The notes under the pieces are model-generated. The model searched no databases. It had not been told where the DNA came from and saw nothing but the letters and a program-made list of their open reading frames with translations. Shown here piece after piece: positions 14,085 through 22,369 of a stretch of 23,258 nucleotides of DNA (the stretch's first letter is position 1; each line of letters opens with the position of its first letter). The translations under genes were made by a program, and so were the position numbers. The stretch covers positions 1 through 23,258 of the forward strand of contig CACZRA010000098.1 in the NCBI GenBank assembly GCA_902783395.1, given 5' to 3'. Source of the DNA: an uncultured Lachnospiraceae bacterium (GTDB taxonomy: Bacteria; Bacillota; Clostridia; Lachnospirales; Lachnospiraceae).

Positions 14085-15520
14085 GATTTGCCGATAAGGT
14101 AGGGATGGCATGGAATTCGCTGCTGAAGCGTAAGCTTAGGACCATGCTTACCATATTGGGCGTTATGATTGGAGTTGCATCGATCGTCACGATGATGGCG
14201 CTCGGCGAAGGACTCAACAGACAAAGCCTTGAGATGATCGAGGAATATGGCGGTCTCCGTACCGTAGAGGTCAGGGAGGGTAATGCCCAGTCTGTACAGA
14301 GTGCGGAGGGAGACGGTGCTTCGGGCGCTTCCGATCCGACCGCGTACAAGCTCTCCGAGAGCACGATGGAAAAGATAAGCCATCTGGATCACGTGGAATC
14401 CGTTTATCCGACGCTTGAATTTCAGGCTGTCATCGTGAGCGGAGCCTATCATATGACTCTTTACAGCGGACAGGCAGTTCCTATCGAGGTCCTGCGCGGG
14501 ATGAACTGGGAGTTTGAAGAGGGGGAATGGCCGAAGGAAGGCGATGAGCTGAAATATGTTTTCGGGAACCTTGTCATCTCCGATTTTGCCGATTCAAGAG
14601 ATAATATCGTATACTGGAATACCGGCAAGACCGTTGATATAGATATGATGAACGCAAAAATGTTCACGATCTTTGACGTCGATGCCTATGAAGCCCTTCA
14701 CTCCAAGAATAACAAGCAGGGCACGGATACAGGTAATACGGATAATCAGACCGGCAGCGCGGCGAGCGGAACAGGCGGAACAGGTGAAACACAGACGGCA
14801 TCACCGCCGTCGGCTCCGAAAAAATACCTGGTGCCTACGGCGGGCGTGTTGAAGGGCGGCCTGGATGATTATAATCAATACTCCTGGAATACCTACTGCG
14901 ATCTTGAGGCCATAAGGAAGATGTTTAAGAAGGTGTTCAAGAACAAGCCGATACCGGGGCAGCCGGTAAAGAAGAACGGAAAGCCTTATCCCGAGCTTTT
15001 TTACAGCAAACTGAGTGTTATCGTGGATGAGATAGATAATGTCGATGAGGTACAGAAGGCTATAGGCGATCTCGGGTATCAGGCAAGCAGCAATTCGGAA
15101 TGGATAGCGCAGGCGAGGGAACAGTCCCAGAGCCAGCAGGCGATGCTCGGAGGAATAGGAGCCGTGTCGCTTCTGGTCGCGGCCATTGGTATAGCGAATA
15201 CAATGATGATGTCCATATATGAACGTACGAAGGAGATCGGTGTCATGAAGGTTTTGGGCTGCGGGCTTTATGACATACAGCAGATGTTTCTCGCGGAAGC
15301 GGCCATGATAGGGGCAGGAGGCGGGATAACGGGACTTTTGCTTTCTTTCATCGTATGTATCATAATAAACAAGGTCACGGGAGCGCTTACAGCGGTGATC
15401 CCGTTATGGATGTATTTTGCTTCGGTGGTTTTTGCTATAATAGTATCGATGCTTGCGGGTTACGCTCCTAGCAAGAGGGCAATGAGCCTCTCGGCGCTTG
15501 AAGCGATAAGAAATAATTAA
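14081..15520 (+). CDS. MacB-type ABC transporter permease (MacB_PCD plus FtsX domain)
   Basis: Membrane subunit of the complex with the ATPase at 11690. Order of parts in 479 residues: transmembrane helix 1 (about 20-41) after LLKRKLRTML, the MacB periplasmic core-like extracellular domain (about 45-345), then the FtsX-fold C-terminus with three helices (about 358-375, 403-430, 436-460) and the conserved cytoplasmic loop SIYERTKEIGVMKVLG. The end YAPSKRAMSLSALEAIR is typical. A Gly/Thr/Ser/Asn-rich insertion (about 208-247) interrupts the extracellular domain and looks like a flexible linker. The ATG overlaps the preceding stop. MacB-like complexes in Gram-positives export peptides, resist antimicrobials or regulate surface enzymes; which applies here is not visible. 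Confidence 0.93.
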   Translation: MRFADKVGMAWNSLLKRKLRTMLTILGVMIGVASIVTMMALGEGLNRQSLEMIEEYGGLRTVEVREGNAQSVQSAEGDGASGASDPTAYKLSESTMEKISHLDHVESVYPTLEFQAVIVSGAYHMTLYSGQAVPIEVLRGMNWEFEEGEWPKEGDELKYVFGNLVISDFADSRDNIVYWNTGKTVDIDMMNAKMFTIFDVDAYEALHSKNNKQGTDTGNTDNQTGSAASGTGGTGETQTASPPSAPKKYLVPTAGVLKGGLDDYNQYSWNTYCDLEAIRKMFKKVFKNKPIPGQPVKKNGKPYPELFYSKLSVIVDEIDNVDEVQKAIGDLGYQASSNSEWIAQAREQSQSQQAMLGGIGAVSLLVAAIGIANTMMMSIYERTKEIGVMKVLGCGLYDIQQMFLAEAAMIGAGGGITGLLLSFIVCIIINKVTGALTAVIPLWMYFASVVFAIIVSMLAGYAPSKRAMSLSALEAIRNN

Positions 15521-15523
15521 AGT

Positions 15524-15539
15524 AAGGTTTACATAAATG
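15524..15539 (+). repeat. 16-base translation start region, copy 1
   Basis: AAGGTTTACATAAATG, ending in the MBOAT start codon, is repeated exactly at 16917-16932 before the SGNH gene. AAGG is the ribosome-binding core. Confidence 0.8.
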
Positions 15540-16910
15540 GTATTCAGCTCACTGGTTTTTATTTTCAGATTCCTTCCGGTCTTCCTGATCGCGTATTATC
15601 TGGTTCCGGGATACTGGAAGAATGCTGTGCTTCTTATCGGAAGCATTGTTTTCTATGCGTTTGGCGAGCCCAGATATGTCTTCCTTATCATAAGCTCCGT
15701 GCTAGTCAATTATTTCCTTGCGAAAGGCATCGGCAGAAGTACGAACCGCATCAGCCGCAGACTCCTGCTTACGATTGACATAATATTCAATGTGGGCCTT
15801 CTTGGGATATTCAAGTATCTGGGCTTTATTGTTGAGAATATAAACCGGATCGGCGGGCTGGGCCTTAAGGTACCGGAGATATCGCTCCCGCTGGGGATCT
15901 CATTTTTCACCTTCCAGATAATGTCATATGTGATAGATGTATATAAACGCAGAGTGCCTTACGACAGGTCTCTCATAGATCTCGGAACCTATATACTGAT
16001 GTTCCCGCAGCTTATTGCAGGTCCTATAGTGACCTACAATGAGGTTGCGCTTGACCTTAAGAGCCGGCAGAGGAAGCTGATGGATATGGAAGAAGGGCTG
16101 AAGCCGTTTATCATAGGTCTTTCCATGAAGGTTCTTCTGGCGAATAATCTGGGAACTATATGGGATAACGTCGGTACAGCGGGATATGATAATATCTCCA
16201 CGCCCTTCGCGTGGATAGGCGCGGCGGCCTATACGCTTCAGATATACTTTGACTTTGCGGGATATTCCCTTATGGCGATAGGGCTGGGACGTATGCTTGG
16301 ATTCACCCTTCCGGAGAATTTCAATCACCCGTACGCTGCCGTATCCATCAGCGATTTCTGGAGCAGATGGCACATGACGCTCACTAACTGGTTCAGGGAG
16401 TATATCTACATACCGCTCGGGGGAAACAGAAAGGGTGCGGTCAGAACTTATGTAAACTTATTGATCATCTGGTTTATAACCGGACTCTGGCACGGAGCGG
16501 CATGGAACTTTATATTCTGGGGATTGTATTATTTCTGTTTTATTGCTCTGGAACGTCTGTTTTTGGGGAAGCTTCTGAAAAAACTGCCGAGATTCATAGG
16601 CTGGATATATTCCATGCTTGTTGTGATAATTGGATGGGTGATGTTTGCCGTGAACGGTATGGATGAGTTTATGGTTTACATAACAAGAATGTTCGGGGTT
16701 TATATGGGTAACGATTATCTCGACCACATAATAAGTGTGTCGATCTATCTTGTTGCCGGGGCTTTTTTTGCCACACCTTTGTTTATGATGATATACAGGC
16801 GGATAAAAGATAATGTGATCGGGCTTGTTCTGCACGTTGTGCTCTTCTGGGCTTCGGTTTCCGCGCTTGTCAATGCGGCGTATAATCCCTTTTTATATTT
16901 CCGGTTTTAG
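15537..16910 (+). CDS. MBOAT-family membrane O-acyltransferase (AlgI/DltB-like)
   Basis: Polytopic membrane protein that passes an acyl group, usually acetyl, across the membrane for O-acylation of a surface polymer. The 457-residue product has about ten hydrophobic segments. The MBOAT core is clear: FDFAGYSLMAIGLGRMLGF (about 238-256), the FWSRWHMTLTNWFREYIYIP block with H279, and the catalytic-site GLWHGAAWNF with H319. LPLGISFFTFQIMSYVIDVY (about 117-136) is also conserved in AlgI relatives. It starts 16 bases after the permease gene without an intervening promoter. The next gene encodes an SGNH protein, the usual extracytoplasmic partner. The acceptor polymer (peptidoglycan, teichoic acid or exopolysaccharide) cannot be told. 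Confidence 0.95.
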   Translation: MVFSSLVFIFRFLPVFLIAYYLVPGYWKNAVLLIGSIVFYAFGEPRYVFLIISSVLVNYFLAKGIGRSTNRISRRLLLTIDIIFNVGLLGIFKYLGFIVENINRIGGLGLKVPEISLPLGISFFTFQIMSYVIDVYKRRVPYDRSLIDLGTYILMFPQLIAGPIVTYNEVALDLKSRQRKLMDMEEGLKPFIIGLSMKVLLANNLGTIWDNVGTAGYDNISTPFAWIGAAAYTLQIYFDFAGYSLMAIGLGRMLGFTLPENFNHPYAAVSISDFWSRWHMTLTNWFREYIYIPLGGNRKGAVRTYVNLLIIWFITGLWHGAAWNFIFWGLYYFCFIALERLFLGKLLKKLPRFIGWIYSMLVVIIGWVMFAVNGMDEFMVYITRMFGVYMGNDYLDHIISVSIYLVAGAFFATPLFMMIYRRIKDNVIGLVLHVVLFWASVSALVNAAYNPFLYFRF

Positions 16911-16916
16911 AAAGCG

Positions 16917-16932
16917 AAGGTTTACATAAATG
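16917..16932 (+). repeat. 16-base translation start region, copy 2
   Basis: Exact copy of 15524-15539, ending in the ATG of the SGNH gene. The sequences on both sides differ, so the identity is confined to the initiation region. Confidence 0.8.
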
Positions 16933-17910
16933 AAAAAGAAGTATCCTTTATTCTTAATCATAGTATTGACGATCATTACGGTCACTGTGCCCGGTGTCAT
17001 AATGAGTATTCAGGATAAGAATTTTTCATATCCCGGTGCGGCTGTGATGATCCAGGCGATAAAGGACGGGCGGTTCAGGGATATCTTTAAGAAAGGCAAG
17101 ACGGACGATCCGGAGGCGGTCACTGCGGCTGCCATCAAGGAGCCGGAGGAGAAGCAGAAAGCTTCCGGGATGACTGCCGTGGATGAAGAGAAAACCGAGG
17201 AGACTTCTGAGGAGAAGACGGAAGAAGCCTCGGAGGAAGAAACGGAAGAAAATACCGAAGAAAACGAAGACGATGAAGATTCCGACGATGAGGATTCCGA
17301 TGATGAAGAAGAATTAAAGGAATTTACGACCGTGGATGACGATTATTTTGAGGATGCCTGCTTCATAGGAGACTCCAGGGTGCAGGGACTCGGACTATAT
17401 TCCGATCTTCCCGCCACAAACTACGGTGTTGTCGGACTGTCGCTTGCCGGTGTGTTTGATAAAAAGGCGGTGGATACGGAAGCGGGCAAGGTGACCATAC
17501 CGGAAGCCCTGGCCACGGGGCCGCAGTACGGAAAGATCTATCTTAAGTTCGGACTAAATGAAATGGGCTATGGCACCGATGAATCGTTTGCGGAGCATTA
17601 TTACGCGCTGATCGACTATATTAAATCGGTACAGCCCGACGCGATTATCTATGTGATGGGATTGCTCCATGTTACCGAGGGGGAGGAGAAGAAATCCTCC
17701 GTATTCACGAATGAGCATATTAACCACCGGAATGAAGTGATAAAGGAAGTTGCCGAAAACGAGCACGTTTATTATCTTGATGTCAATGAGGTCTTTACCG
17801 ATGAATACGGAAGGATGCCGAGCGAGGATTCTTTTGACGGTATCCATGTGAAGGCCGATGCTATCGATAAATGGGTCGATTATCTTAAAACACATGCAGT
17901 AGAGCCGTAA
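16930..17910 (+). CDS. Membrane-tethered SGNH-fold esterase/acyltransferase with acidic stalk
   Basis: Probable extracytoplasmic partner of the MBOAT protein, transferring the acyl group to the polymer or removing it. Residues 1-25 form a signal anchor after MKKK. A stalk of about 60 residues (roughly 70-131) is almost entirely Glu, Asp, Thr and Ser. The SGNH domain follows: block I FIGDSRVQGL with nucleophile S149, block III LKFGLNEMG with N210, and block V DGIHV with D303 and H306. The oxyanion Gly of block II is less clear, in the VVGLSLAG region (167-174). At 326 residues the catalytic part is compact (about 190). It is the last gene of the operon, followed by repeats and hairpins. Direction of the reaction is unknown. 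Confidence 0.88.
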   Translation: MKKKYPLFLIIVLTIITVTVPGVIMSIQDKNFSYPGAAVMIQAIKDGRFRDIFKKGKTDDPEAVTAAAIKEPEEKQKASGMTAVDEEKTEETSEEKTEEASEEETEENTEENEDDEDSDDEDSDDEEELKEFTTVDDDYFEDACFIGDSRVQGLGLYSDLPATNYGVVGLSLAGVFDKKAVDTEAGKVTIPEALATGPQYGKIYLKFGLNEMGYGTDESFAEHYYALIDYIKSVQPDAIIYVMGLLHVTEGEEKKSSVFTNEHINHRNEVIKEVAENEHVYYLDVNEVFTDEYGRMPSEDSFDGIHVKADAIDKWVDYLKTHAVEP

Positions 17911-17925
17911 AAAAAATAGGGGGAC

Positions 17926-18009
17926 GTATTCTCGGCCGGAGCTTCCCCGGGATGCTGCAGCGCATAAAAGTATTCTCAGCCGGAGCTTCCCCGGGGCACT
18001 GCAGCGCAT
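17926..18009 (+). repeat. Two 40-base tandem repeats
   Basis: Copy 1 at 17926-17965 and copy 2 at 17970-18009, period 44, with 36 of 40 positions identical. Both begin GTATTCTC and end CTGCAGCGCAT, and both contain CCGGAGCTTCCCCGG. Copy 2 runs straight into a hairpin. Confidence 0.85.
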
Positions 18010-18053
18010 GGCGCTGCAAGGCGTGCCCGTAAAACGTCCACTGGACGTTTTAC
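18000..18053 (+). terminator. Two strong hairpins ending the operon
   Basis: TGCAGCGC-ATG-GCGCTGCA (18000-18018) and GTAAAACGTCC-ACT-GGACGTTTTAC (18029-18053, 11 perfect pairs). The second can act as a terminator in either direction, with GC core CGTCC/GGACG and T4 after it, though the T run is short. Confidence 0.55.
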
Positions 18054-18082
18054 CACTCGAAACAATCTGTCCAAAATGTCCA

Positions 18083-18111
18083 TTGATATGTATATACCTC
18101 TGTGCTAAAAT
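18083..18111 (+). promoter_or_regulatory. Sigma-A promoter of the degV-family gene
   Basis: TTGATA (18083-18088), 17 bases, TAAAAT (18106-18111) with TG at 18103-18104, an extended -10. The leader would be about 50 bases and ends in CGGAGG before the ATG. Confidence 0.75.
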
Positions 18112-18168
18112 TCCCGAAGTATTTTACTATGGATTTATTATCTGGTTTTTGATTTTCGGAGGATTCGC

Positions 18169-19062
18169 ATGTCGGTCGCAATAGTCACAGACAGCAACAG
18201 CGGCATAACCCAGTCCCGGGCTGAGAAGCTTGGGATCAGCGTTCTGCCTATGCCTTTTACGATAGACGGTGAGACATTCTATGAGGATATCAATCTGACC
18301 CAGGAGAGTTTTTATGAGAAGCTCGCGGATCCGGGGGTTGAGATCCATACCTCACAGCCTCTTCCCGGAGATATAATGTCTCTTTGGGACAGGCTTCTCA
18401 AAGAATACGATGAGCTTGTTTTCATCCCGATGTCATCGGGGCTTTCCGGAGCCTGCGAGAGTGCTACGCTGTTTGCGAAGGATTATAACGGCAGGGTGCA
18501 GGTTGTGAACAACCAGAGGATCTCGGTTACCCAGTACCTCAGTGTCCTTGATGCGATGCAGATGGCGAAGGACGGGAAGGATGCGGTTTACATAAAGCGA
18601 AGGCTTGAGGAGACCAAGTTTGATTCCAATATTTTCATAACCGTGGATACCATGAAGTATCTGAAAAAGGGCGGGAGAGTGACTCCGGCTGCGGCGGCCT
18701 TTGCGGAGCTTTTGGGAATAAAGCCGGTTCTCCGTATCTACGGCGAAAAGCTGGACGCTTTTGCTAAAGCCCGCGGCATGAAGAATGCCAGGAAGATAAT
18801 GATAAAAGCTGTTATGGATGATCTTGAGAAGAATTACGGAGGAGTTACGCCTGAAAACCCCAATGCCTGGATAGGCATGGCATATACAGCTAACCTTGCT
18901 GAAGCGGAAGAGTTCAGGGCGGAGGTCATGGAAGCTTTTCCTTCTTACCATATAGATATGTATCCTCTTTCTCTTTCAGTCTCCTGTCACATAGGTCCCG
19001 GTGCTCTTGCCGTGACCTGTACCGGGATGCTGCCCGACGGGGCAAAGAGTATTCCCGGATGA
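18169..19062 (+). CDS. DegV family fatty-acid-binding protein (FakB-like)
   Basis: Cytoplasmic carrier that binds a single fatty acid; FakB members present it to the FakA kinase to make acyl-phosphate for phospholipid synthesis. The 297-residue product has the family opening VAIVTDSNSGI (3-13), the headgroup-contacting HTSQP (60-64) and the SSGLSG loop (89-94), then NNQRISV, the KKGGRV block (about 165-171) and the C-terminal HIGPGALAVTC. The length is slightly above the usual 280-290. GGAGG sits six to eight bases before the ATG. It is monocistronic with its own promoter. No fakA-like gene is in the window. Which fatty acid it binds is not visible. Confidence 0.95.
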   Translation: MSVAIVTDSNSGITQSRAEKLGISVLPMPFTIDGETFYEDINLTQESFYEKLADPGVEIHTSQPLPGDIMSLWDRLLKEYDELVFIPMSSGLSGACESATLFAKDYNGRVQVVNNQRISVTQYLSVLDAMQMAKDGKDAVYIKRRLEETKFDSNIFITVDTMKYLKKGGRVTPAAAAFAELLGIKPVLRIYGEKLDAFAKARGMKNARKIMIKAVMDDLEKNYGGVTPENPNAWIGMAYTANLAEAEEFRAEVMEAFPSYHIDMYPLSLSVSCHIGPGALAVTCTGMLPDGAKSIPG

Positions 19063-19173
19063 TACCTTGTTTATCATGTGCTGTATCGTTTAAGAAAAGC
19101 TGAATAATCATTTCGTAAAATTTTATCCATGTTTTTTTAACTGAACAATTAAGAAATCTGTCGTCGTGTCCGA

Positions 19174-19179
19174 TATAAT
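19174..19179 (+). promoter_or_regulatory. Candidate -10 element of the surface protein gene
   Basis: A perfect TATAAT lies 72 bases before the start codon, but no recognisable -35 or TG extension stands upstream. The 188-base gap 19063-19250 otherwise shows only AT-rich sequence and AAGGAGG before ATG 19251. Confidence 0.35.
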
Positions 19180-19250
19180 ACTTGATACGGATCTATTATT
19201 GTGAAAAAAGATGAAAAAAACGCGGTAAGCGGTATAAGGAGGTAATAATT

Positions 19251-22200
19251 ATGAAAAACAGGGAAGCGAATCGTCAGGTACTTAAGGCTATCAGCATAGG
19301 TTTATCGGCGGCTCTTTCTCTCATGCCGACGGTTACTGTTTTAGCGGATGATGATGTTGATCAGAGCGGAGGAGAGACAAGTCAGTCTCAGGAGTCTTCC
19401 GACAGCAGCCAGGGTTCCTCGGATGACGGCGCGAATGATGAGGTTCAGGAGGCTGTAAGTGAAGCAGCCGGATCGCTTGATACAGCTGAATCATTCTGTG
19501 AGCCTTCGGAAGCCGGTTCCGGTGAAATCGCAGCTGCCGGCGAAGGAAGCGACGCTTATGTATTTTCATCTGAAGTATATGATCTCCTTGAATCGTCAGA
19601 GCAGGCTGTTGGCGACATAGGCAATGATCTTACTGCGCTCGACGGTTTGAACAGTGCAACAGAACAGGCAAACGAGGCGGCTAAGGCTGCTCTGGGAGAA
19701 GATGACAACGGAGTTGTTGATTATACTGTTGTAAGCACACCGGTATCGGCTGCGGAGAGCAGGGTTGATGAGGCAAAAGAGAGCGTGAAGGGAGCGGTGT
19801 CTTCGGTAGATGACACGGCCGGAAAGGTCGAAGAGAGCGCTGAGAAGACTGAAACGGCAGCGGCCGTGGTATATGACAACGAAGGATCGGCTCAGACTGC
19901 AAAAGATGAAGCTCTTCAGGATTTGGATGATGCGAATTTATTGGTAGAAGAAAGCCGGAAATCCGTGTCTGAAGCTCAGGGCAAGCTGGAAACTGCGAAC
20001 ACGGCTTTGGGAGTTGCGCAGGATGCGGTTGATACAGCTGCAGGGAAGCTTGAAGAAGCAAAGAAGGCTGAGAAGGCAGCGCAGGATAAGCTGGATGAAC
20101 TGCATGACAAGTGGGATTTCACAATCGATGAGGACGGAAAGGTTGTTTTCGGCAGTAAACCTGAGGACGAAAACAGTGCGAGGAAGGCGATAGAGTCAGT
20201 GTCGGATGCTCTGATCCAGGCTCAGGATGAGACTGCCCAGGCGGGAGATGATCTTGTAGAAGCAAAAAAGAACGCTGAAGATGCAGCAAAAGAAGTTGCG
20301 GAAGCCGCAAAAGCCAAGAAAGAGGCGGCAGACGGCGCATATCAGACCTTCGTGGAAAATGCAGGTTCGGAGCTTCCCGGAAAACTCGATACAATGCTTG
20401 AGGAGATAGAAGCGCAGCGTCAGATCGTTAAGGAGGTAGCGGGAACCGGCAATACCGATAACTTCTGGAAGGCAAACAGGAATCTCGCATATTCCATCGT
20501 GAGATATACACTCACTCTTGAAGGGAATACGGTACCTTCCCTGGATGAGATCGGCGGTCAGGTTCAGAAGAAGAACAACGGATTTGAGGTCAAGTATGTA
20601 GATAAGGACGGAGTCCAGCATACCGAGTATTATAATTATAAGGCGTATTACAAGGACGGTGATATGGTCGGATCAAAGGGGCGCAACAGTCTGGTCGATA
20701 CAGATCATATCATAGTCCTGAAGAAATCGGCTGACGGAAAAACAGAGGATCTCTATATAAGCGATGCCGCGCTCATAAACGGGTGTGACATGTATCAGAG
20801 CCTCAAAAAAGCAGTGGCTGATGCGGATAAAGAGTATGAACAGGCTAACAGCGCGGTTTTGGGCTATACCGATGTCGAAACGGCAAAGGCCAATCTTGCC
20901 AAGGCTGAAGCTGCTGCCGAGAGACTGAGCTTCCTTAATGATGAGAGAGTAGGAGACCGGGCTGTCTGGCTTATGGAAAAGATCGAGGAGCAGCAGGCAA
21001 AGACGAAGTCTGATTATGAAACGGGGCATAATGCGCAGACCTACTGGAAGAATAACAGGGTTCTTACCCAGTATCTAGTTGAGTATAAGATGCTCCAGAG
21101 GATCCACAGCGGTGAGATAGAAAGCTTTGAATTCGAGCTGGATAATAAGGGCGCGCTGTCCTGGGTTAATGCCAACTCTACTTCGAGCCATTACTGCGCC
21201 GTAACCGTTATAAAGAACGGGCAGGAGATAAAAGAGTATTATGATTACATCGCATACTACGATGACGGTGAAGTGGCCGGGGGGTCAGGATCGTATAATG
21301 ATATGGCGAAATACGGAAAGGATCCGGATCATATAGTTGTCGTAAAGAAAGATGCTCCGGCTTCGGTAGCTGCTGACGGGAAACTTGTATTTGATAAGAA
21401 GGGAGAGGGTCTTATCAGCGTAGCCGATGTATTTGCCGATAAGGCCGATAAAGCGGCCGTTGATAATGCCCGGATCGCAGTAGGTCTTGCAGCGATCGAG
21501 GAAGCAAAACAGAAGGTTATCGAAGCCGTAAAAGCATTGGAAAACGCAAAGGTTGTCGGAGCGGAAAGCGCGAAGGAATTTAACCGGCTCAAGGAGGAGC
21601 TGAAGACAGCGCAGGAGGATTATGCAAAAGCCAAAGAGGATCTGGCTTCCGCGCAGGAAAAGCTTGCGGATGCGGAAGAGCTCGTGGAAAAGATGAGCGT
21701 TGATATAGAAGAAGGCTTCAAGTACCGCACACCCGCACCGAATAAGGGGCAGAGCTCCGGAGGCGGATCGGAAAACAGGAGCAGTTCGGATGAGTCAGAT
21801 GAGGGATCTTCGGTTACAGATGACGTATCCGGCGGAGGTTATGCACCTGTGGTTGACATAATTTCTTCGACGGCTGAAAACTCTGAAGCTTCGGAGCCCG
21901 GAGCGGGCGGCATAGAAAGCGCAGGAGCCGTATTTGAAAATATAGGGGGCACTTCGTCAGAGATAAAAGCCTCTGCAAAGCCCGGAGCGTTTGCCGATAT
22001 TTCCGGCACGTCTTCCGGTGCATCGTCCGGAGTGCTGACAGAGGATATCCTGCTCGAAGATGATGTTTTGGGACAGAGGATGGCTCCCATAATTGATGCG
22101 GTGGAAAACGGTACCTTCACGAGAGGGATGATGTTCACCGAGGACGGCCTCAAGGTGGATTTTGCCTGGTGGCTTGTCATAGTCCTCTTCGGAGCCGGCG

Positions 22201-22256
22201 GAGTACGTATGTATATTAAGAAACGTAAGAAGGCTCTCGCGAAGGCGGAAAAATAA
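19251..22256 (+). CDS. Large secreted coiled-coil surface protein with two copies of an unrecognised module
   Basis: I do not recognise this 1001-residue protein as a whole. Seen: a signal peptide (basic N-terminus, hydrophobic 11-31, cleavage near VLA|DDD at 32), a Ser/Asp/Glu-rich region to about 100, and Ala/Glu/Lys-rich coiled coils at about 165-285, 308-365, 515-560 and 735-820. Between coils sit two related globular modules, about 378-507 and 570-726. They share (F/Y)WK-x-NR, YY(N/D)Y-x-AYY-x-DG and D-x-DHI(I/V)V-x-KK at matching positions. A Ser/Gly-rich region follows (830-935), then a single transmembrane helix (about 971-987) and a basic tail KKRKKALAKAEK; there is no LPxTG. It is therefore anchored by its C-terminal helix and projects outward on coils, suiting an adhesin, spacer or scaffold role, which is inference. 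AAGGAGG supports the ATG. Confidence 0.85.
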   Translation: MKNREANRQVLKAISIGLSAALSLMPTVTVLADDDVDQSGGETSQSQESSDSSQGSSDDGANDEVQEAVSEAAGSLDTAESFCEPSEAGSGEIAAAGEGSDAYVFSSEVYDLLESSEQAVGDIGNDLTALDGLNSATEQANEAAKAALGEDDNGVVDYTVVSTPVSAAESRVDEAKESVKGAVSSVDDTAGKVEESAEKTETAAAVVYDNEGSAQTAKDEALQDLDDANLLVEESRKSVSEAQGKLETANTALGVAQDAVDTAAGKLEEAKKAEKAAQDKLDELHDKWDFTIDEDGKVVFGSKPEDENSARKAIESVSDALIQAQDETAQAGDDLVEAKKNAEDAAKEVAEAAKAKKEAADGAYQTFVENAGSELPGKLDTMLEEIEAQRQIVKEVAGTGNTDNFWKANRNLAYSIVRYTLTLEGNTVPSLDEIGGQVQKKNNGFEVKYVDKDGVQHTEYYNYKAYYKDGDMVGSKGRNSLVDTDHIIVLKKSADGKTEDLYISDAALINGCDMYQSLKKAVADADKEYEQANSAVLGYTDVETAKANLAKAEAAAERLSFLNDERVGDRAVWLMEKIEEQQAKTKSDYETGHNAQTYWKNNRVLTQYLVEYKMLQRIHSGEIESFEFELDNKGALSWVNANSTSSHYCAVTVIKNGQEIKEYYDYIAYYDDGEVAGGSGSYNDMAKYGKDPDHIVVVKKDAPASVAADGKLVFDKKGEGLISVADVFADKADKAAVDNARIAVGLAAIEEAKQKVIEAVKALENAKVVGAESAKEFNRLKEELKTAQEDYAKAKEDLASAQEKLADAEELVEKMSVDIEEGFKYRTPAPNKGQSSGGGSENRSSSDESDEGSSVTDDVSGGGYAPVVDIISSTAENSEASEPGAGGIESAGAVFENIGGTSSEIKASAKPGAFADISGTSSGASSGVLTEDILLEDDVLGQRMAPIIDAVENGTFTRGMMFTEDGLKVDFAWWLVIVLFGAGGVRMYIKKRKKALAKAEK

Positions 22257-22330
22257 ACATGTGAGTAATTGGTCCGTGCCGGGATATTACCGGCCGGCCG
22301 GCTTAAAGCCGGCAGCTGTCCAATGAACCG

Positions 22331-22360
22331 CTTCCCGGGGTTTCTCCCGGGAAGTGTTTA
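22331..22360 (+). terminator. Terminator of the surface protein gene
   Basis: CTTCCCGGG (22331-22339) pairs with CCCGGGAAG (22346-22354) around GTTTCT, nine perfect pairs, followed by TGTTTATT. The T tract is broken, but the stem is strong and it lies 75 bases past the stop. Confidence 0.65.
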
Positions 22361-22369
22361 TTGTAATAC

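Noticed and set aside
22160..22256. LPxTG sorting signal in the surface protein
   Set aside because: The C-terminus has a transmembrane helix and basic tail but no LPxTG-like pentapeptide before it.
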